A stretch of 64,000 bases of DNA from CAXTSE01 sp964246985. Lineage in GTDB: Bacteria; Actinomycetota; Actinomycetes; Actinomycetales; Microbacteriaceae. The position numbers were made by a program, and so were the translations under genes. Shown in pieces: positions 16,687-25,403 of this stretch. The stretch is from positions 124,001 to 188,000 of the forward strand of contig CAXTSE010000002.1 of the NCBI GenBank assembly GCA_964246985.1, in the 5' to 3' direction. The stretch's first letter is position 1, and the number at the start of each line of letters is the position of its first letter. Below the pieces are notes generated by a model, which was given only the letters and a program-made list of their open reading frames with translations, was not told where the DNA came from and made no database searches.

Positions 16687-17718
16687 TCAGCCGCGCGAGC
16701 GCCGCGCCGCGAAGCGCTGCTGTAGCAGCACCGCGACGACGATGATCACGCCCTTCGTGACGGCCTGCACCGAGGTGGACAGGTTGTTCTGCGTGAACAC
16801 ATTGGTCAGCGTCGCGAAGATGAGCACGCCGAGGACCGTGCCCACGATCGTCCCCCGTCCGCCGATGAGCAGGGTCCCGCCCACGACGACGGCCGCGATG
16901 ACGTCGAGCTCGTAGAGCGAGCCGTGCGTCGAGGTCCCGGCGCCCGTGCGCCCGAGGATCATGACAGCGGCGATGCCGGCGGCCAGGCCCGACAGCACGT
17001 AGAGCGCGACCAGGTGGCGCTTCACCTTCAGGCCAGCGAGGCGCGAGGCCTCGAAGTTGCCGCCGATGGCGACGGTCCGGCGGCCGAAGGTCGTGCGCGC
17101 GAGCAGGAACCAGCCGGCGAGGGCGACGATCGCGAAGATCCAGATGAGCAGGGGGATACCGATGATGTCGCCACGGAAGACGTCGAGGAAGCCCTGCACG
17201 TTGACGATCTGCGTCTGGCGGTTGGAGAGCAGCTCAGCAAGGCCGCGGGCACCGACCAGCATGGCCAGGGTGGCCATGAACGGAACGACCCGTCCGTAGG
17301 CGATCACGATGCCGTTCACCAGACCGGCGAGGCCGCCGACCGCGATCGCGGCGGCGACCATGACCAGCCAGCTCGAGCCGGTCGCTGCCGCCTGCACTCC
17401 GGCGAGAGTGGCGACCACGCTCGCGAGTCCCATAACCGATCCGACCGAGAGGTCGATGCCCCCCGCGGTGATCACGAAGGTCATGCCGATGGCGATTACA
17501 CCGACGATCGAGGCGAACCGGACGATGGTCACGAAGTTGCCGACGTCGAGGAACCGGTCGCCCGCGGTGACCGCGCCGACCAGGATCACGAGCAGCAGCG
17601 CGATGACGAGGCCGAGGCTGCGCCCGACCGAGCCGCCGAGGAAGCGACGCAGCATGCTCTGAGACGCAGGGGTTGATGCGGGCGGGGTGGTCGGGGGGAT
17701 GACGCTCTGCTCGCTCAC
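16687..17718 (-). CDS. ribose-type ABC importer permease
   Basis: This 343-residue integral membrane protein belongs to the RbsC/BPD_transp_2 family, with 8-10 hydrophobic segments and the conserved GMTFVITAGGIDLSVGSVMGL and VVGGTLLIGGRGTIVGTVLG motifs. It forms the translocation channel of a CUT2 sugar importer with the ATPase encoded upstream and the binding protein at 19418. The GTG start overlaps the ATPase stop by 4 bases, so the pair is coupled. The N-terminal ~30 residues are proline/serine/threonine rich and cytoplasmic. Confidence 0.93.
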   Translation of the reverse strand: MSEQSVIPPTTPPASTPASQSMLRRFLGGSVGRSLGLVIALLLVILVGAVTAGDRFLDVGNFVTIVRFASIVGVIAIGMTFVITAGGIDLSVGSVMGLASVVATLAGVQAAATGSSWLVMVAAAIAVGGLAGLVNGIVIAYGRVVPFMATLAMLVGARGLAELLSNRQTQIVNVQGFLDVFRGDIIGIPLLIWIFAIVALAGWFLLARTTFGRRTVAIGGNFEASRLAGLKVKRHLVALYVLSGLAAGIAAVMILGRTGAGTSTHGSLYELDVIAAVVVGGTLLIGGRGTIVGTVLGVLIFATLTNVFTQNNLSTSVQAVTKGVIIVVAVLLQQRFAARRSRG

Positions 17719-19235
17719 GCGGCGGTTCCTTCCATGATGAGGTCGAGCACGCGGTGCTCATCGATCTCGGTGGTGGGGGTGGTCTGCACGACGTGACCGT
17801 CGGAGATGACGAGCACGCGGTCCGCGAGCCCGAGCACCTCGGGGATCTCGCTCGAGACGACGACGATCGCTGTGCCGGCCTCGGCGAGGCGGCGGATGAG
17901 GGCGTAGATCTCGGCGCGGGCGCCGACGTCGACGCCGCGGGTGGGCTCGTCGAGCAGCAGCACGCGGGTGCCGTGGACGAGCCAGCGGGCCAGCATGATC
18001 TTCTGCTGGTTTCCGCCCGACAGGGTGCCCGCGGCCAGGTCGGGATCGGCGGGACGCAGCTCGAGCGCCTGGATCTGCTCGCGGGTGACCTCGCGCTCCT
18101 TGCGCTCGTCGAGGATCGCCGCGCGGGCGAAGCGCCCGAACGTCGACAGGGTCACGTTCTTGAAGATGGGCTCCTCGAGCAGGAGGCCCTGGCTCTTGCG
18201 CTCCTCGGGCGAGAGGCCCATCCCGCTGTTGACGGCGGCGCGCACCGAGCCGGTCGGGAGCGCGCGTCCGCCGACGGCGACCGTGCCGGCCGTGCCCTTC
18301 CGGGCCCCGTAGATGGTCTCGAGGATCTCGGAGCGGCCCGATCCGACGAGGCCGGCCAGGCCGACCACCTCGCCCGCGCGCACCTGGAACGACACGTCCT
18401 CGAACACGCCGCGCAGCCCGAGGCCCGCGACGTCGAGCACGACCGGAGCGTCGGCGGCGATCGGGGTGCGCTCGGGGAACACGTGCTCGACCGATCGGCC
18501 CGTCATGAGCCGGATGAGGTCGGATGTCGGGGTGTCGGCGACGGCGAGCCCGCTGGCCATGCTCTGGCCGTCCTTGATGACCGTGATGCGGTCGCCGATC
18601 TGGCGGATCTCCTCGAGGCGGTGCGAGATGTAGATGACGGCGATGCCCTGGCTCGTGAGCTCGTGCACCACCCGGAACAGGTTGCCGACCTCCTGAGCGT
18701 CGAGCACCGCGCTCGGCTCGTCCATGATGATCAGCCGGGTGTCGCGCGAGAGCGCCCGAGCCATGCTGACGATCTGCTTGTTGGCGGCCGACAGGGTGCC
18801 GACCTCGCGGTTGGGGTTGAGCGACCCGTGACCGAGGCGGGTCAGCAGCTCGCGGGTGCGCCGGGTGGCGCTGCCGGTGCGCAGCACTCCGCCTGTCGAC
18901 ATCTCGTGGCCGAGGAAGATGTTCTCGGCGATCGTGAGCCCGTCGACGACGTCGAGCTCCTGGTACATCGTCGCGATTCCCAGGTCGAGGGCCGCCACGG
19001 GATTCGCGATGGCGGTCGGCGTGCCCTGCCACCGGATCTCGCCGCCGTCGGGCTGGTACGCCCCGGAGAGGATCTTGATCAGCGTCGACTTGCCCGCGCC
19101 GTTCTGGCCGAGCACGCAGTGCACCTCGCCGGGCGCCACCTCGAGGTCGACTCCACGCAGAGCCTTCACGGCGCCGAACGACTTGGTGATCGCGCGCATC
19201 GACAGTAATGACGTTGCTGAATCGCCTTTGATCAT
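17715..19235 (-). CDS. ribose-type ABC importer ATPase (RbsA-like)
   Basis: This 506-residue protein has two fused ABC domains as in RbsA/XylG. Domain 1 has Walker A GQNGAGKSTLIK (about residues 43-54), a variant signature LSAANKQ and Walker B LIIMDEP; domain 2 has a degenerate A site (GLVGSGRSEIL), signature LSGGNQQK and Walker B VLLLDEPTRG. It drives uptake of a monosaccharide through the permease encoded next. It is transcribed divergently from the binding-protein gene across a 182-base promoter region. Such divergence within one transporter is unusual but otherwise the set is complete. The sugar cannot be identified from sequence. Confidence 0.94.
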   Translation of the reverse strand: MIKGDSATSLLSMRAITKSFGAVKALRGVDLEVAPGEVHCVLGQNGAGKSTLIKILSGAYQPDGGEIRWQGTPTAIANPVAALDLGIATMYQELDVVDGLTIAENIFLGHEMSTGGVLRTGSATRRTRELLTRLGHGSLNPNREVGTLSAANKQIVSMARALSRDTRLIIMDEPSAVLDAQEVGNLFRVVHELTSQGIAVIYISHRLEEIRQIGDRITVIKDGQSMASGLAVADTPTSDLIRLMTGRSVEHVFPERTPIAADAPVVLDVAGLGLRGVFEDVSFQVRAGEVVGLAGLVGSGRSEILETIYGARKGTAGTVAVGGRALPTGSVRAAVNSGMGLSPEERKSQGLLLEEPIFKNVTLSTFGRFARAAILDERKEREVTREQIQALELRPADPDLAAGTLSGGNQQKIMLARWLVHGTRVLLLDEPTRGVDVGARAEIYALIRRLAEAGTAIVVVSSEIPEVLGLADRVLVISDGHVVQTTPTTEIDEHRVLDLIMEGTAA

Positions 19236-19261
19236 GGGTCAGACCATAGCATCCGGGCTTA

Positions 19262-19311
19262 TGTCGAACGACAACAATAAGTTGACTGTCAGCCGAAAGT
19301 GACGATAGATT
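19262..19311 (+). promoter_or_regulatory. binding-protein promoter with adjacent operator
   Basis: TTGACT (19282-19287) and TAGATT (19306-19311) are 18 bases apart, a good promoter for the gene at 19418. Just upstream, TGTCG-AA-CGACA (19262-19273) is a perfect inverted repeat, flanked by CTTA and TAAG in matching inverted order. It is central in the divergent region and is a candidate site for the ROK protein at 22780. Confidence 0.55.
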
Positions 19312-19417
19312 GGGCACGTCAGCGCGGACAGCACTCCCTTCCCCCCCCACGGGCCGGTCGTGCGGCGTGAGCTACCCGCCGACACCCACTGCGCACCATT
19401 CATCAAGGAGGAAGAAC

Positions 19418-20446
19418 ATGCACGCAGCACGCACGCGAGTTCTCGCGGGAGTCGGGGCACTGGCATTCGCCGCGCTGCTCGCCGGCTGCACGACGGGAGG
19501 CGGTGGCGGCGCCACCGGCCCCACCAACAACGCCGACAACGACGCGACCGGTGACACCATCACCATCGGCTTCTCGGGCCCGGCAGCCGACCACGGCTGG
19601 CTCGGAGCGATCAACTCCTCTGCCATCGCCGAGGCCGCCAAGTACCCCGACATCGAGCTGGTGGTCGCCGAGGGCACCAACGACGCCAACCTGCAGATCA
19701 GCCAGGTCGAGACGTTCATCAACGACGGCGTCGACGCCATCGTGCTGCTGCCGACCGACGGCGCCGCGCTCACCGAGGTCGCGATCCAGGCGATGGAGGC
19801 CGGCATCCCGGTCATCAACGTCGACCGCGAGTTCTCGAGCACCTTCGCCGCCCGCGTCACCGTCCTCGGTGACAACTACGGCATGGGCGTCAGCGCCGGC
19901 ACATACATCTGCGAGCAGCTGGGCGACAACCCGGACGCCGTGGTCGCCGAGATCGCGGGCATCGACTCGCTGCCCCTCACCCAGGACCGCTCCGCCGGAT
20001 TCGCCGATGCCCTCGATGACTGCGGACTCTCGGTCACCAACCGCGTCGCCGCCGACTTCACGGTCGCCGGCGGTGAGGCTGTGACCTCGCAGCTGCTGGC
20101 ATCGGCTCCGAAGATCGACGCCATCTGGAACCACGACGACGACCAGGGCATCGGCGTCCTCTCGGCGATCGACGCCGCGGGCCGCGACGAGTTCTTCATG
20201 GTCGGCGGCGCCGGCTCGAAGAATGCGATGGACCTCATCAAGTCCGGTGACAGCGTGCTGAAGGCGACGATCATCTACCCGTCGACGCAGGCCGCCGACG
20301 GCATCCGTCTGGCGCGTCTGCTCGTGCAGGACAAGTCGCTCGGCGACCTGGTCGAGGTCGAGGTGCCCAACCGCATCGTGCTGAGCGCCCCCGTCGTGAC
20401 GGCCGACAACGTCGACAAGTACCTGCCGACCGCGTTCGCGTCCTGA
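19418..20446 (+). CDS. periplasmic-binding-protein-type sugar lipoprotein
   Basis: This 342-residue protein has a lipoprotein signal ending in LLAGC (Cys about residue 25), a Gly/Thr/Asn-rich linker, then the type I periplasmic-binding fold of RbsB-like proteins (TITIGFSGPAADHGWLGAI, ISQVETFINDGVDAIVLLPTDG, GIPVINVDREF, VAEIAGIDSLPLTQDR). It would bind a monosaccharide for the ATPase/permease pair encoded on the other strand. AGGAGG lies seven bases before the ATG at 19418. The next gene begins 86 bases later and may be co-transcribed. Confidence 0.93.
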   Translation: MHAARTRVLAGVGALAFAALLAGCTTGGGGGATGPTNNADNDATGDTITIGFSGPAADHGWLGAINSSAIAEAAKYPDIELVVAEGTNDANLQISQVETFINDGVDAIVLLPTDGAALTEVAIQAMEAGIPVINVDREFSSTFAARVTVLGDNYGMGVSAGTYICEQLGDNPDAVVAEIAGIDSLPLTQDRSAGFADALDDCGLSVTNRVAADFTVAGGEAVTSQLLASAPKIDAIWNHDDDQGIGVLSAIDAAGRDEFFMVGGAGSKNAMDLIKSGDSVLKATIIYPSTQAADGIRLARLLVQDKSLGDLVEVEVPNRIVLSAPVVTADNVDKYLPTAFAS

Positions 20447-20532
20447 CCTGACCGGATGCCCGCGTCACGCGCCGTCGCCTGACGCACGTGGCGCGGGCAT
20501 CCGTCACTCCTCCTTCGAAAGCGAGACACAGC

Positions 20533-21696
20533 ATGTCGATGCGCGTCGCCATGATCGGCTACGGATTCATGGGCGCGGCCCACTCGCAGGGCTGGCGGGT
20601 CGCTCCGCGGTTCTTCGACCTGCCCGAGGCCCCCGAGATGAGCCTGCTCGTCGGCCGCACCCCGGATGCGGTGGCAGCGGCCGCCGGCAAGTGGGGCTGG
20701 GAAGAGAGCGGCACCGACTGGCGCGAGGCCATCGCGCGTGACGACATCGACGTCATCGACATCGTGACCCCCGGCGACTCGCACGCCGAGATCGCTATCG
20801 CCGCCCTCGAGGCGGGCAAGCACGTGCTCTGCGAGAAGCCGCTCGCCAACACCGTCGCCGAGGCGGAGCGCATGGCGGATGCCGCCGAGGCCGCCGCCGC
20901 GCGCGGGGTCTTCGCGATGCTCGGCCACACCTACCGCCGCCTTCCGGCGACCGCCTTCGCTCGCGACCTGGTCGCGGCGGGTCGGCTCGGCACCATCCAG
21001 CAGGTGCGCGCGAGCTACCTGCAGGACTGGCTCATCGACCCGGCCACCCCTCTCGCGTGGCGCCTGCAGAAGGACCTGGCCGGCTCCGGCGCACTCGGGG
21101 ACATCGGCGCCCACATCATCGACCTGACGCAGTGGATCACCGGCATGCGCCTCACCAGCGTGGCGGGCACCATCGAGACGATCATCAGGGAGCGTCCGGT
21201 GCTCGCGGCCGCGTCGTCGGGTCTGGCCGGCGCAACCGGGGGAAGCGAGCTCGGTGAGGTGACCGTCGACGACGTCGCCCTCTTCACCGGCCGCTACGAC
21301 TCGGGGGTGCTCGGCATCTTCGAGGCGACCCGGTTCGCGACCGGCCGCAAGAACGCGCTGCGCGTCGAGGTCTCGGGGTCGGAGGGCGCGATCGCCTTCG
21401 ATCTCGAAGACCTCAACACCCTGCAGTTCTACGACGCCACCGCCGGCGCCACCACGCAGGGATTCACGCGCATCCAGGTGACCGAGCCGCAGCACCCGTA
21501 CGCGGGCGCCTGGTGGCCGGTCGGGCACGGGCTCGGGTACGAGCACGGCTTCGTGCACCAGGCGAAGGACTTCGTCGAGGCGGTGGCGTCCGGAACCCAG
21601 CCGTCGCCGTCGTTCGCTGACGGCCTGCAGGTACAGCGGGTGCTGGCCGCGATCGAGCGCAGCTCGGATGCCGGCAGCGCCTGGACAGAGATCTAG
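20533..21696 (+). CDS. Gfo/Idh/MocA-family sugar dehydrogenase
   Basis: This 387-residue protein has an N-terminal Rossmann domain (VAMIGYGFMGAAHSQGW), the family motif KHVLCEKPLANT with catalytic Lys, a YRRLPA segment, and GDIGAHIIDLTQW with the conserved His of the C-terminal domain. Such enzymes use NAD(P) to oxidise or reduce sugars, inositols or their derivatives. It sits between the sugar-binding protein and a TIM-barrel isomerase-like protein and ends 14 bases before the latter, so it probably starts catabolism of the imported sugar. The start at 20533 is the first Met before the Rossmann strand; upstream signal is weak. Confidence 0.9.
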   Translation: MSMRVAMIGYGFMGAAHSQGWRVAPRFFDLPEAPEMSLLVGRTPDAVAAAAGKWGWEESGTDWREAIARDDIDVIDIVTPGDSHAEIAIAALEAGKHVLCEKPLANTVAEAERMADAAEAAAARGVFAMLGHTYRRLPATAFARDLVAAGRLGTIQQVRASYLQDWLIDPATPLAWRLQKDLAGSGALGDIGAHIIDLTQWITGMRLTSVAGTIETIIRERPVLAAASSGLAGATGGSELGEVTVDDVALFTGRYDSGVLGIFEATRFATGRKNALRVEVSGSEGAIAFDLEDLNTLQFYDATAGATTQGFTRIQVTEPQHPYAGAWWPVGHGLGYEHGFVHQAKDFVEAVASGTQPSPSFADGLQVQRVLAAIERSSDAGSAWTEI

Positions 21697-21710
21697 GAGA
21701 GGACCGCCTC

Positions 21711-22712
21711 ATGGCACGACCTATCACGCTCTTCACCGGCCAGTGGGCCGACCTCCCCCTCGAGGAGGTGGCGAAGCTCGCCTCCGGCTGGGGCTACGAC
21801 GGTCTCGAGCTGGCCTGCTGGGGCGACCACCTCGACCCGTGGCGCTGGGACGAGCCCGGCTACGTCGACGGCAAGCTCGAGATGCTCGAGCGATACGGCC
21901 TGAAGGTGTACGCGATCTCGAACCACCTGAAGGGCCAGGCGGTCTGCGACGACCCGATCGACCAGCGCCACCGCGACATCCTGTCGGATCGCGTGTGGGG
22001 CGACGGCGAGCCCGAGGGTGTGCGTCAGCGCGCCGCCGAGGAGATGAAGAACACGGCCCGCCTCGCGCGTGCGCTCGGCGTCGACACGGTCATCGGATTC
22101 ACCGGGTCGTCGATCTGGAAGTACGTCGCCATGTTCCCGCCGGCGTCGCAGGCCATGATCGACGCCGGCTACCAGGACTTCGCCGACCGCTGGAACCCCA
22201 TCCTCGACGTTTTCGACGAGGTCGGAGTGCGGTTCGCGCACGAGGTGCACCCGAGCGAGATCGCGTACGACTACTACACGACGGTCCGCACGCTCGAGGC
22301 GATCGGCCACCGGGAGGCGTTCGGCCTCAACTGGGATCCGTCGCACATGGTGTGGCAGGACATCGACCCGGTGTCGTTCATCTGGGACTTCAAGGACCGG
22401 ATCTACCACGTGGACTGCAAGGACACCAAGATGCGCGCCCGCGACGGCCGCAGCGGTCGACTGGGGTCGCACCTCGCCTGGGCCGACGGACGCCGCGGCT
22501 GGGACTTCATCTCGACCGGTCACGGCGACGTGCCGTGGGAGGCGTCGTTCCGCATGCTCAACCAGATCGGCTACACCGGCCCGATCTCGGTCGAGTGGGA
22601 GGACGCGGGCATGGATCGCCTGATCGGCGCACCCGAGGCCCTCGAGTTCGTGAGGCGGCTGGCATTCGACGCGCCGGATGCGGCGTTCGACGCCGCCTTC
22701 AGCACGAAGTAG
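21711..22712 (+). CDS. sugar phosphate isomerase/epimerase-like TIM barrel protein
   Basis: This 333-residue protein belongs to the xylose-isomerase-like AP-endonuclease-2 superfamily (IolE/IolH-type). Metal-binding acidic and His residues are visible in RFAHEVHPSEIAYDY, NWDPSHMVWQDIDP, YHVDCKDTKM and ISVEWEDAGMDR. It starts 14 bases after the oxidoreductase with AGGAGAGG upstream, clearly one operon. The pairing with Gfo/Idh/MocA suggests isomerisation or dehydration of a keto-sugar intermediate, as in inositol-like pathways, but the substrate is unknown. Confidence 0.88.
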   Translation: MARPITLFTGQWADLPLEEVAKLASGWGYDGLELACWGDHLDPWRWDEPGYVDGKLEMLERYGLKVYAISNHLKGQAVCDDPIDQRHRDILSDRVWGDGEPEGVRQRAAEEMKNTARLARALGVDTVIGFTGSSIWKYVAMFPPASQAMIDAGYQDFADRWNPILDVFDEVGVRFAHEVHPSEIAYDYYTTVRTLEAIGHREAFGLNWDPSHMVWQDIDPVSFIWDFKDRIYHVDCKDTKMRARDGRSGRLGSHLAWADGRRGWDFISTGHGDVPWEASFRMLNQIGYTGPISVEWEDAGMDRLIGAPEALEFVRRLAFDAPDAAFDAAFSTK

Positions 22713-22716
22713 AGCT

Positions 22717-22753
22717 GGCTGAGGAGCGCCGCGAAGCGACGCGTCTCGAAGCC
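22717..22753. repeat. GGCTGAGGAGC...CTCGAAGCC intergenic element
   Basis: Directly after the operon's stop codon, an element starting GGCTGAGGAGCGCCGCG and ending GCGTCTCGAAGCC lies between convergent genes. It is a diverged relative of the element at 16631-16663 and may serve as a two-way terminator. Confidence 0.45.
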
Positions 22754-22779
22754 CGCCACGCTGCTCGAGCCCGCCGACC

Positions 22780-23970
22780 TCAGGCCCCCATCGGCTCCGC
22801 GCTCGCGGTGACCATCGCCTCGACGTTCTCGGGGCTCAGGGCGTGGTGGATCGCGAGCATGCTCGCCCCGAGCACCGCCGCATCCGCCCCCGCCTTGGAC
22901 TGGGTGATCTGCAGGTGCTCGGTCGCGAGCGGCATCGAGCGGGTGTAGACGACCTCGCGCACCCCCGCGATCAGGTGCTCGCCCGCCTGCGCGAGCGAGC
23001 CGCCGATGACGACGACCGACGGGTTGATGAGGCTGACGCAGGTGGTGAGCACCTCGCCGATGTCGCGGCCGGCCTGGCGGACCGCCTGGATCGCGTCGAT
23101 GTTGCCGCGCTTGACGAGCTCGACGACGTCCTGGCTGCTCGTCAGCTCGACCCCGGTGGTGCGCAGCTCGCGCGCCAGAGCGGGACCGGAGGCGAGGGCC
23201 TCGAGGCATCCGCGGTTGCCGCAGGTGCAGGGCACGTCGCCGCCGCGGGCGACGTAGACGTGGCCGATGTCGCCGGCCGTCCCCTGGGCCCCGCGCTGCA
23301 GGTACCCGCCCGAGATGACCCCTGAGCCGATGCCGGTGGCGACCTTGACGAAGACCAGGTGGTCGACGTCTGCCCAGGCGTGCTCGCGCTCGCCGAGCGC
23401 CATGATGTTGACGTCGTTGTCGACGAGCACGGGGGCGTCGAACGATCCGTGCATCCAGCCAGGCACGTCGAAGCGGTCCCAGCCGGGCATGATCGGCGGG
23501 TTGATGGGGCGGCCGGTCCGGTGCTCGACGGGCCCCGGCAGGCCGATGCCGATGGCCAGCAGGTCCGTGCGCGCGCGGCCGAGGCTCGCGAGCAGGGCGG
23601 TCGCCGCGTCGACGACCCAGGTGAGCACGGCGACGGGGCCGTCGGAGACGAGGATGTCGGCGGCGGTCTCGGCCTGGACGGCGCCGGTGAGGTCGGCGAT
23701 CGCGATGCGCGCGTGGGACGCGCCGATGTCGACGGCGAGCACGACGCGCTCGCTGGCCGTGATCGCGAACTGCGACGACGGGCGCCCGCCGGTCGAGATC
23801 GCATCGCCGACGGGACCGACCAGCCCGAGGCGCATGAGGGCGTCGATGCGCAGGGCGACGGTCGAGCGGGCGAGCCCGGTCATGGCCGAGAGCTCGGTGC
23901 GGGTGCGGGGTCTGCCGTCGCGCAGGATCTGGAACAGATCGCTGGTGGCCGACGAGCCGAGGGCGGTCAC
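22780..23970 (-). CDS. ROK-family repressor of the second sugar locus
   Basis: This protein of about 396 residues has a winged helix-turn-helix (ATSDLFQILRDGRPRTRTEL, GLARSTVALRIDALMRLGLV) and a full ROK domain including LAVDIGASHARIAIADLTG, IGIGLPGPVEHRTGR, DNDVNIMALGERE and the zinc motif CTCGNRGCLE. It contrasts with the ROK protein at 12721, which lacks this motif. The start is set at the GTG at 23970, which has GAGGCG upstream; a GTG at 24003 would add 11 residues. It probably controls the divergent transporter and the oxidoreductase operon it faces. Confidence 0.88.
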   Translation of the reverse strand: MTALGSSATSDLFQILRDGRPRTRTELSAMTGLARSTVALRIDALMRLGLVGPVGDAISTGGRPSSQFAITASERVVLAVDIGASHARIAIADLTGAVQAETAADILVSDGPVAVLTWVVDAATALLASLGRARTDLLAIGIGLPGPVEHRTGRPINPPIMPGWDRFDVPGWMHGSFDAPVLVDNDVNIMALGEREHAWADVDHLVFVKVATGIGSGVISGGYLQRGAQGTAGDIGHVYVARGGDVPCTCGNRGCLEALASGPALARELRTTGVELTSSQDVVELVKRGNIDAIQAVRQAGRDIGEVLTTCVSLINPSVVVIGGSLAQAGEHLIAGVREVVYTRSMPLATEHLQITQSKAGADAAVLGASMLAIHHALSPENVEAMVTASAEPMGA

Positions 23971-24049
23971 GTGCGCGCCTCGATCGCCTGTTATGTCGGT
24001 CACACCATGATCTAAGCACAACGATCGTCCGAAGTCGGTCGACTGTAGA

Positions 24050-24068
24050 GTCGAACTGCGGGTTCGAC
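24050..24068. promoter_or_regulatory. GTCGAAC/GTTCGAC inverted repeat
   Basis: Perfect 7-base arms (24050-24056 and 24062-24068) with a 5-base spacer lie 57 bases before the exporter gene. It resembles an SOS box but the spacing is one base too long. It may be an operator for the exporter. Confidence 0.4.
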
Positions 24069-24124
24069 GGTGCCTCCGCGTCCGCCCTTCGGCTCTCCCC
24101 TCCTCCCTGTCTGGACTGCTCTCT

Positions 24125-25354
24125 GTGACCCTTGTCGTGCATCCCGGCGACGCGCTCTCGCGCGGCCAGCGCCTCGTCTACGTGCTGGTGCTCGGCGCCC
24201 TCACGGCGCTCGGCCCCTTCACCATCGATCTCTACCTGCCGGCGTTCCCCGCGATCGAGACCGAGTTCGACGTGCAGACCGCGCTGATCCAGCTCACTCT
24301 GACGGCCACCAGCGTCGGCTTCGCGCTCGGGCAGCTCTTCGTCGGTCCGCTGAGCGACAAGATCGGCCGGCGTCTTCCGCTGGTCCTCTCGACGATCGTG
24401 CACGTCGGTGCGAGCATCGGGGCCGCCATGGCGCCCAGCATCGAGTGGCTCTTCGTCTTCCGGGTCCTGCAGGGAGTGGGAGCCGCCGCGGGCGGTGTCG
24501 TCGCCCTCGCGATGGTGCGCGACCTGTTCGGCGGCTACCCGCTGGTGCGCATGCTGTCGCGCCTCGCGCTGGTCAACGGGCTCGCGCCGATCCTCGCCCC
24601 GGTGATCGGCTCGCAGCTGCTCCTCGTCATGGACTGGCGCGGCATCTTCGGCTTCCTCGTCGCCTACGGGGCCGTCGTCTGCGTCCTGACGACGCTGTTC
24701 ATCCGCGAGACGCTTCCGCCGGAGCGGCGGGGGGCGGCCGGGCACTCCACGGCCCGCCAGCGATACCGGGCGCTCTTCACCGACCGGGTCTTCGTCGGCT
24801 GCGCGATCGTGGGCGGCATGACGTTCTCGGCGCTGTTCTCGTACCTGTCGTCGTCGTCGTTCCTGTTCCAGGACGTCTACGGCCTCGACCCGCAGCAGTA
24901 CGGCCTGCTGTTCGGCATCAACTCGCTCGGCATCGTCGCCGGCGTGCAGATCAGCAGCAGGCTCGCCCGGCGCATCGGCCCGCAGTGGATCATCGCCGGC
25001 GCCACGATCACCCAGTTGATCTCGGTGCTCACGATCCTCGCGCTCGACCTCGCCCACGTCGGGCTGCTCGGCATCGCGATCCCGCTCTGGTTCTTCATCA
25101 TGAGCTGCGGCTTCATCTTCCCGTGCGTGCAGGTGCTTGCCCTGGCCCACCACGGCAAGGAGGCGGGCACCGCGGCCTCCGTGCTCGGGGCGATGAACTT
25201 CGGCCTCGCCGGACTCATCTCGCCGATCGTCGGCATCTTCTCGATCGTCAACGCCGTGCCCATGGCCATCGTCATGGCGAGTGCGGTGTCGGTCTCGATC
25301 GTCGCGCTCTGGGCGGTCATCCGCCCGCGCACGGTTCCCGCCCTCGGGCGCTGA
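24125..25354 (+). CDS. Bcr/CflA-type MFS drug exporter
   Basis: This 409-residue protein has 12 hydrophobic segments and the MFS loop motif LSDKIGRRLPL between helices 2 and 3, with ALGPFTIDLYLPAFPAI in helix 1 typical of the Bcr/CflA multidrug family. It should export small drugs in exchange for protons. The GTG start at 24125 is the first in frame before the first helix. It is divergent from the ROK gene and independent of the saccharopine-dehydrogenase-like gene 49 bases downstream. Actual substrates are unknown. Confidence 0.9.
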   Translation: MTLVVHPGDALSRGQRLVYVLVLGALTALGPFTIDLYLPAFPAIETEFDVQTALIQLTLTATSVGFALGQLFVGPLSDKIGRRLPLVLSTIVHVGASIGAAMAPSIEWLFVFRVLQGVGAAAGGVVALAMVRDLFGGYPLVRMLSRLALVNGLAPILAPVIGSQLLLVMDWRGIFGFLVAYGAVVCVLTTLFIRETLPPERRGAAGHSTARQRYRALFTDRVFVGCAIVGGMTFSALFSYLSSSSFLFQDVYGLDPQQYGLLFGINSLGIVAGVQISSRLARRIGPQWIIAGATITQLISVLTILALDLAHVGLLGIAIPLWFFIMSCGFIFPCVQVLALAHHGKEAGTAASVLGAMNFGLAGLISPIVGIFSIVNAVPMAIVMASAVSVSIVALWAVIRPRTVPALGR

Positions 25355-25403
25355 GCGCGCGATCCGTTCCGCCCTGAGCGGCCGCGCGCGATAGCGTCGG
25401 GCC

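Noticed and set aside
24050..24068. GTCGAAC/GTTCGAC inverted repeat considered as a LexA box
   Set aside because: The spacer between TCGAAC and GTTCGA is five bases, not the four of the consensus, and the downstream exporter is not a typical SOS gene. Kept only as a possible operator.
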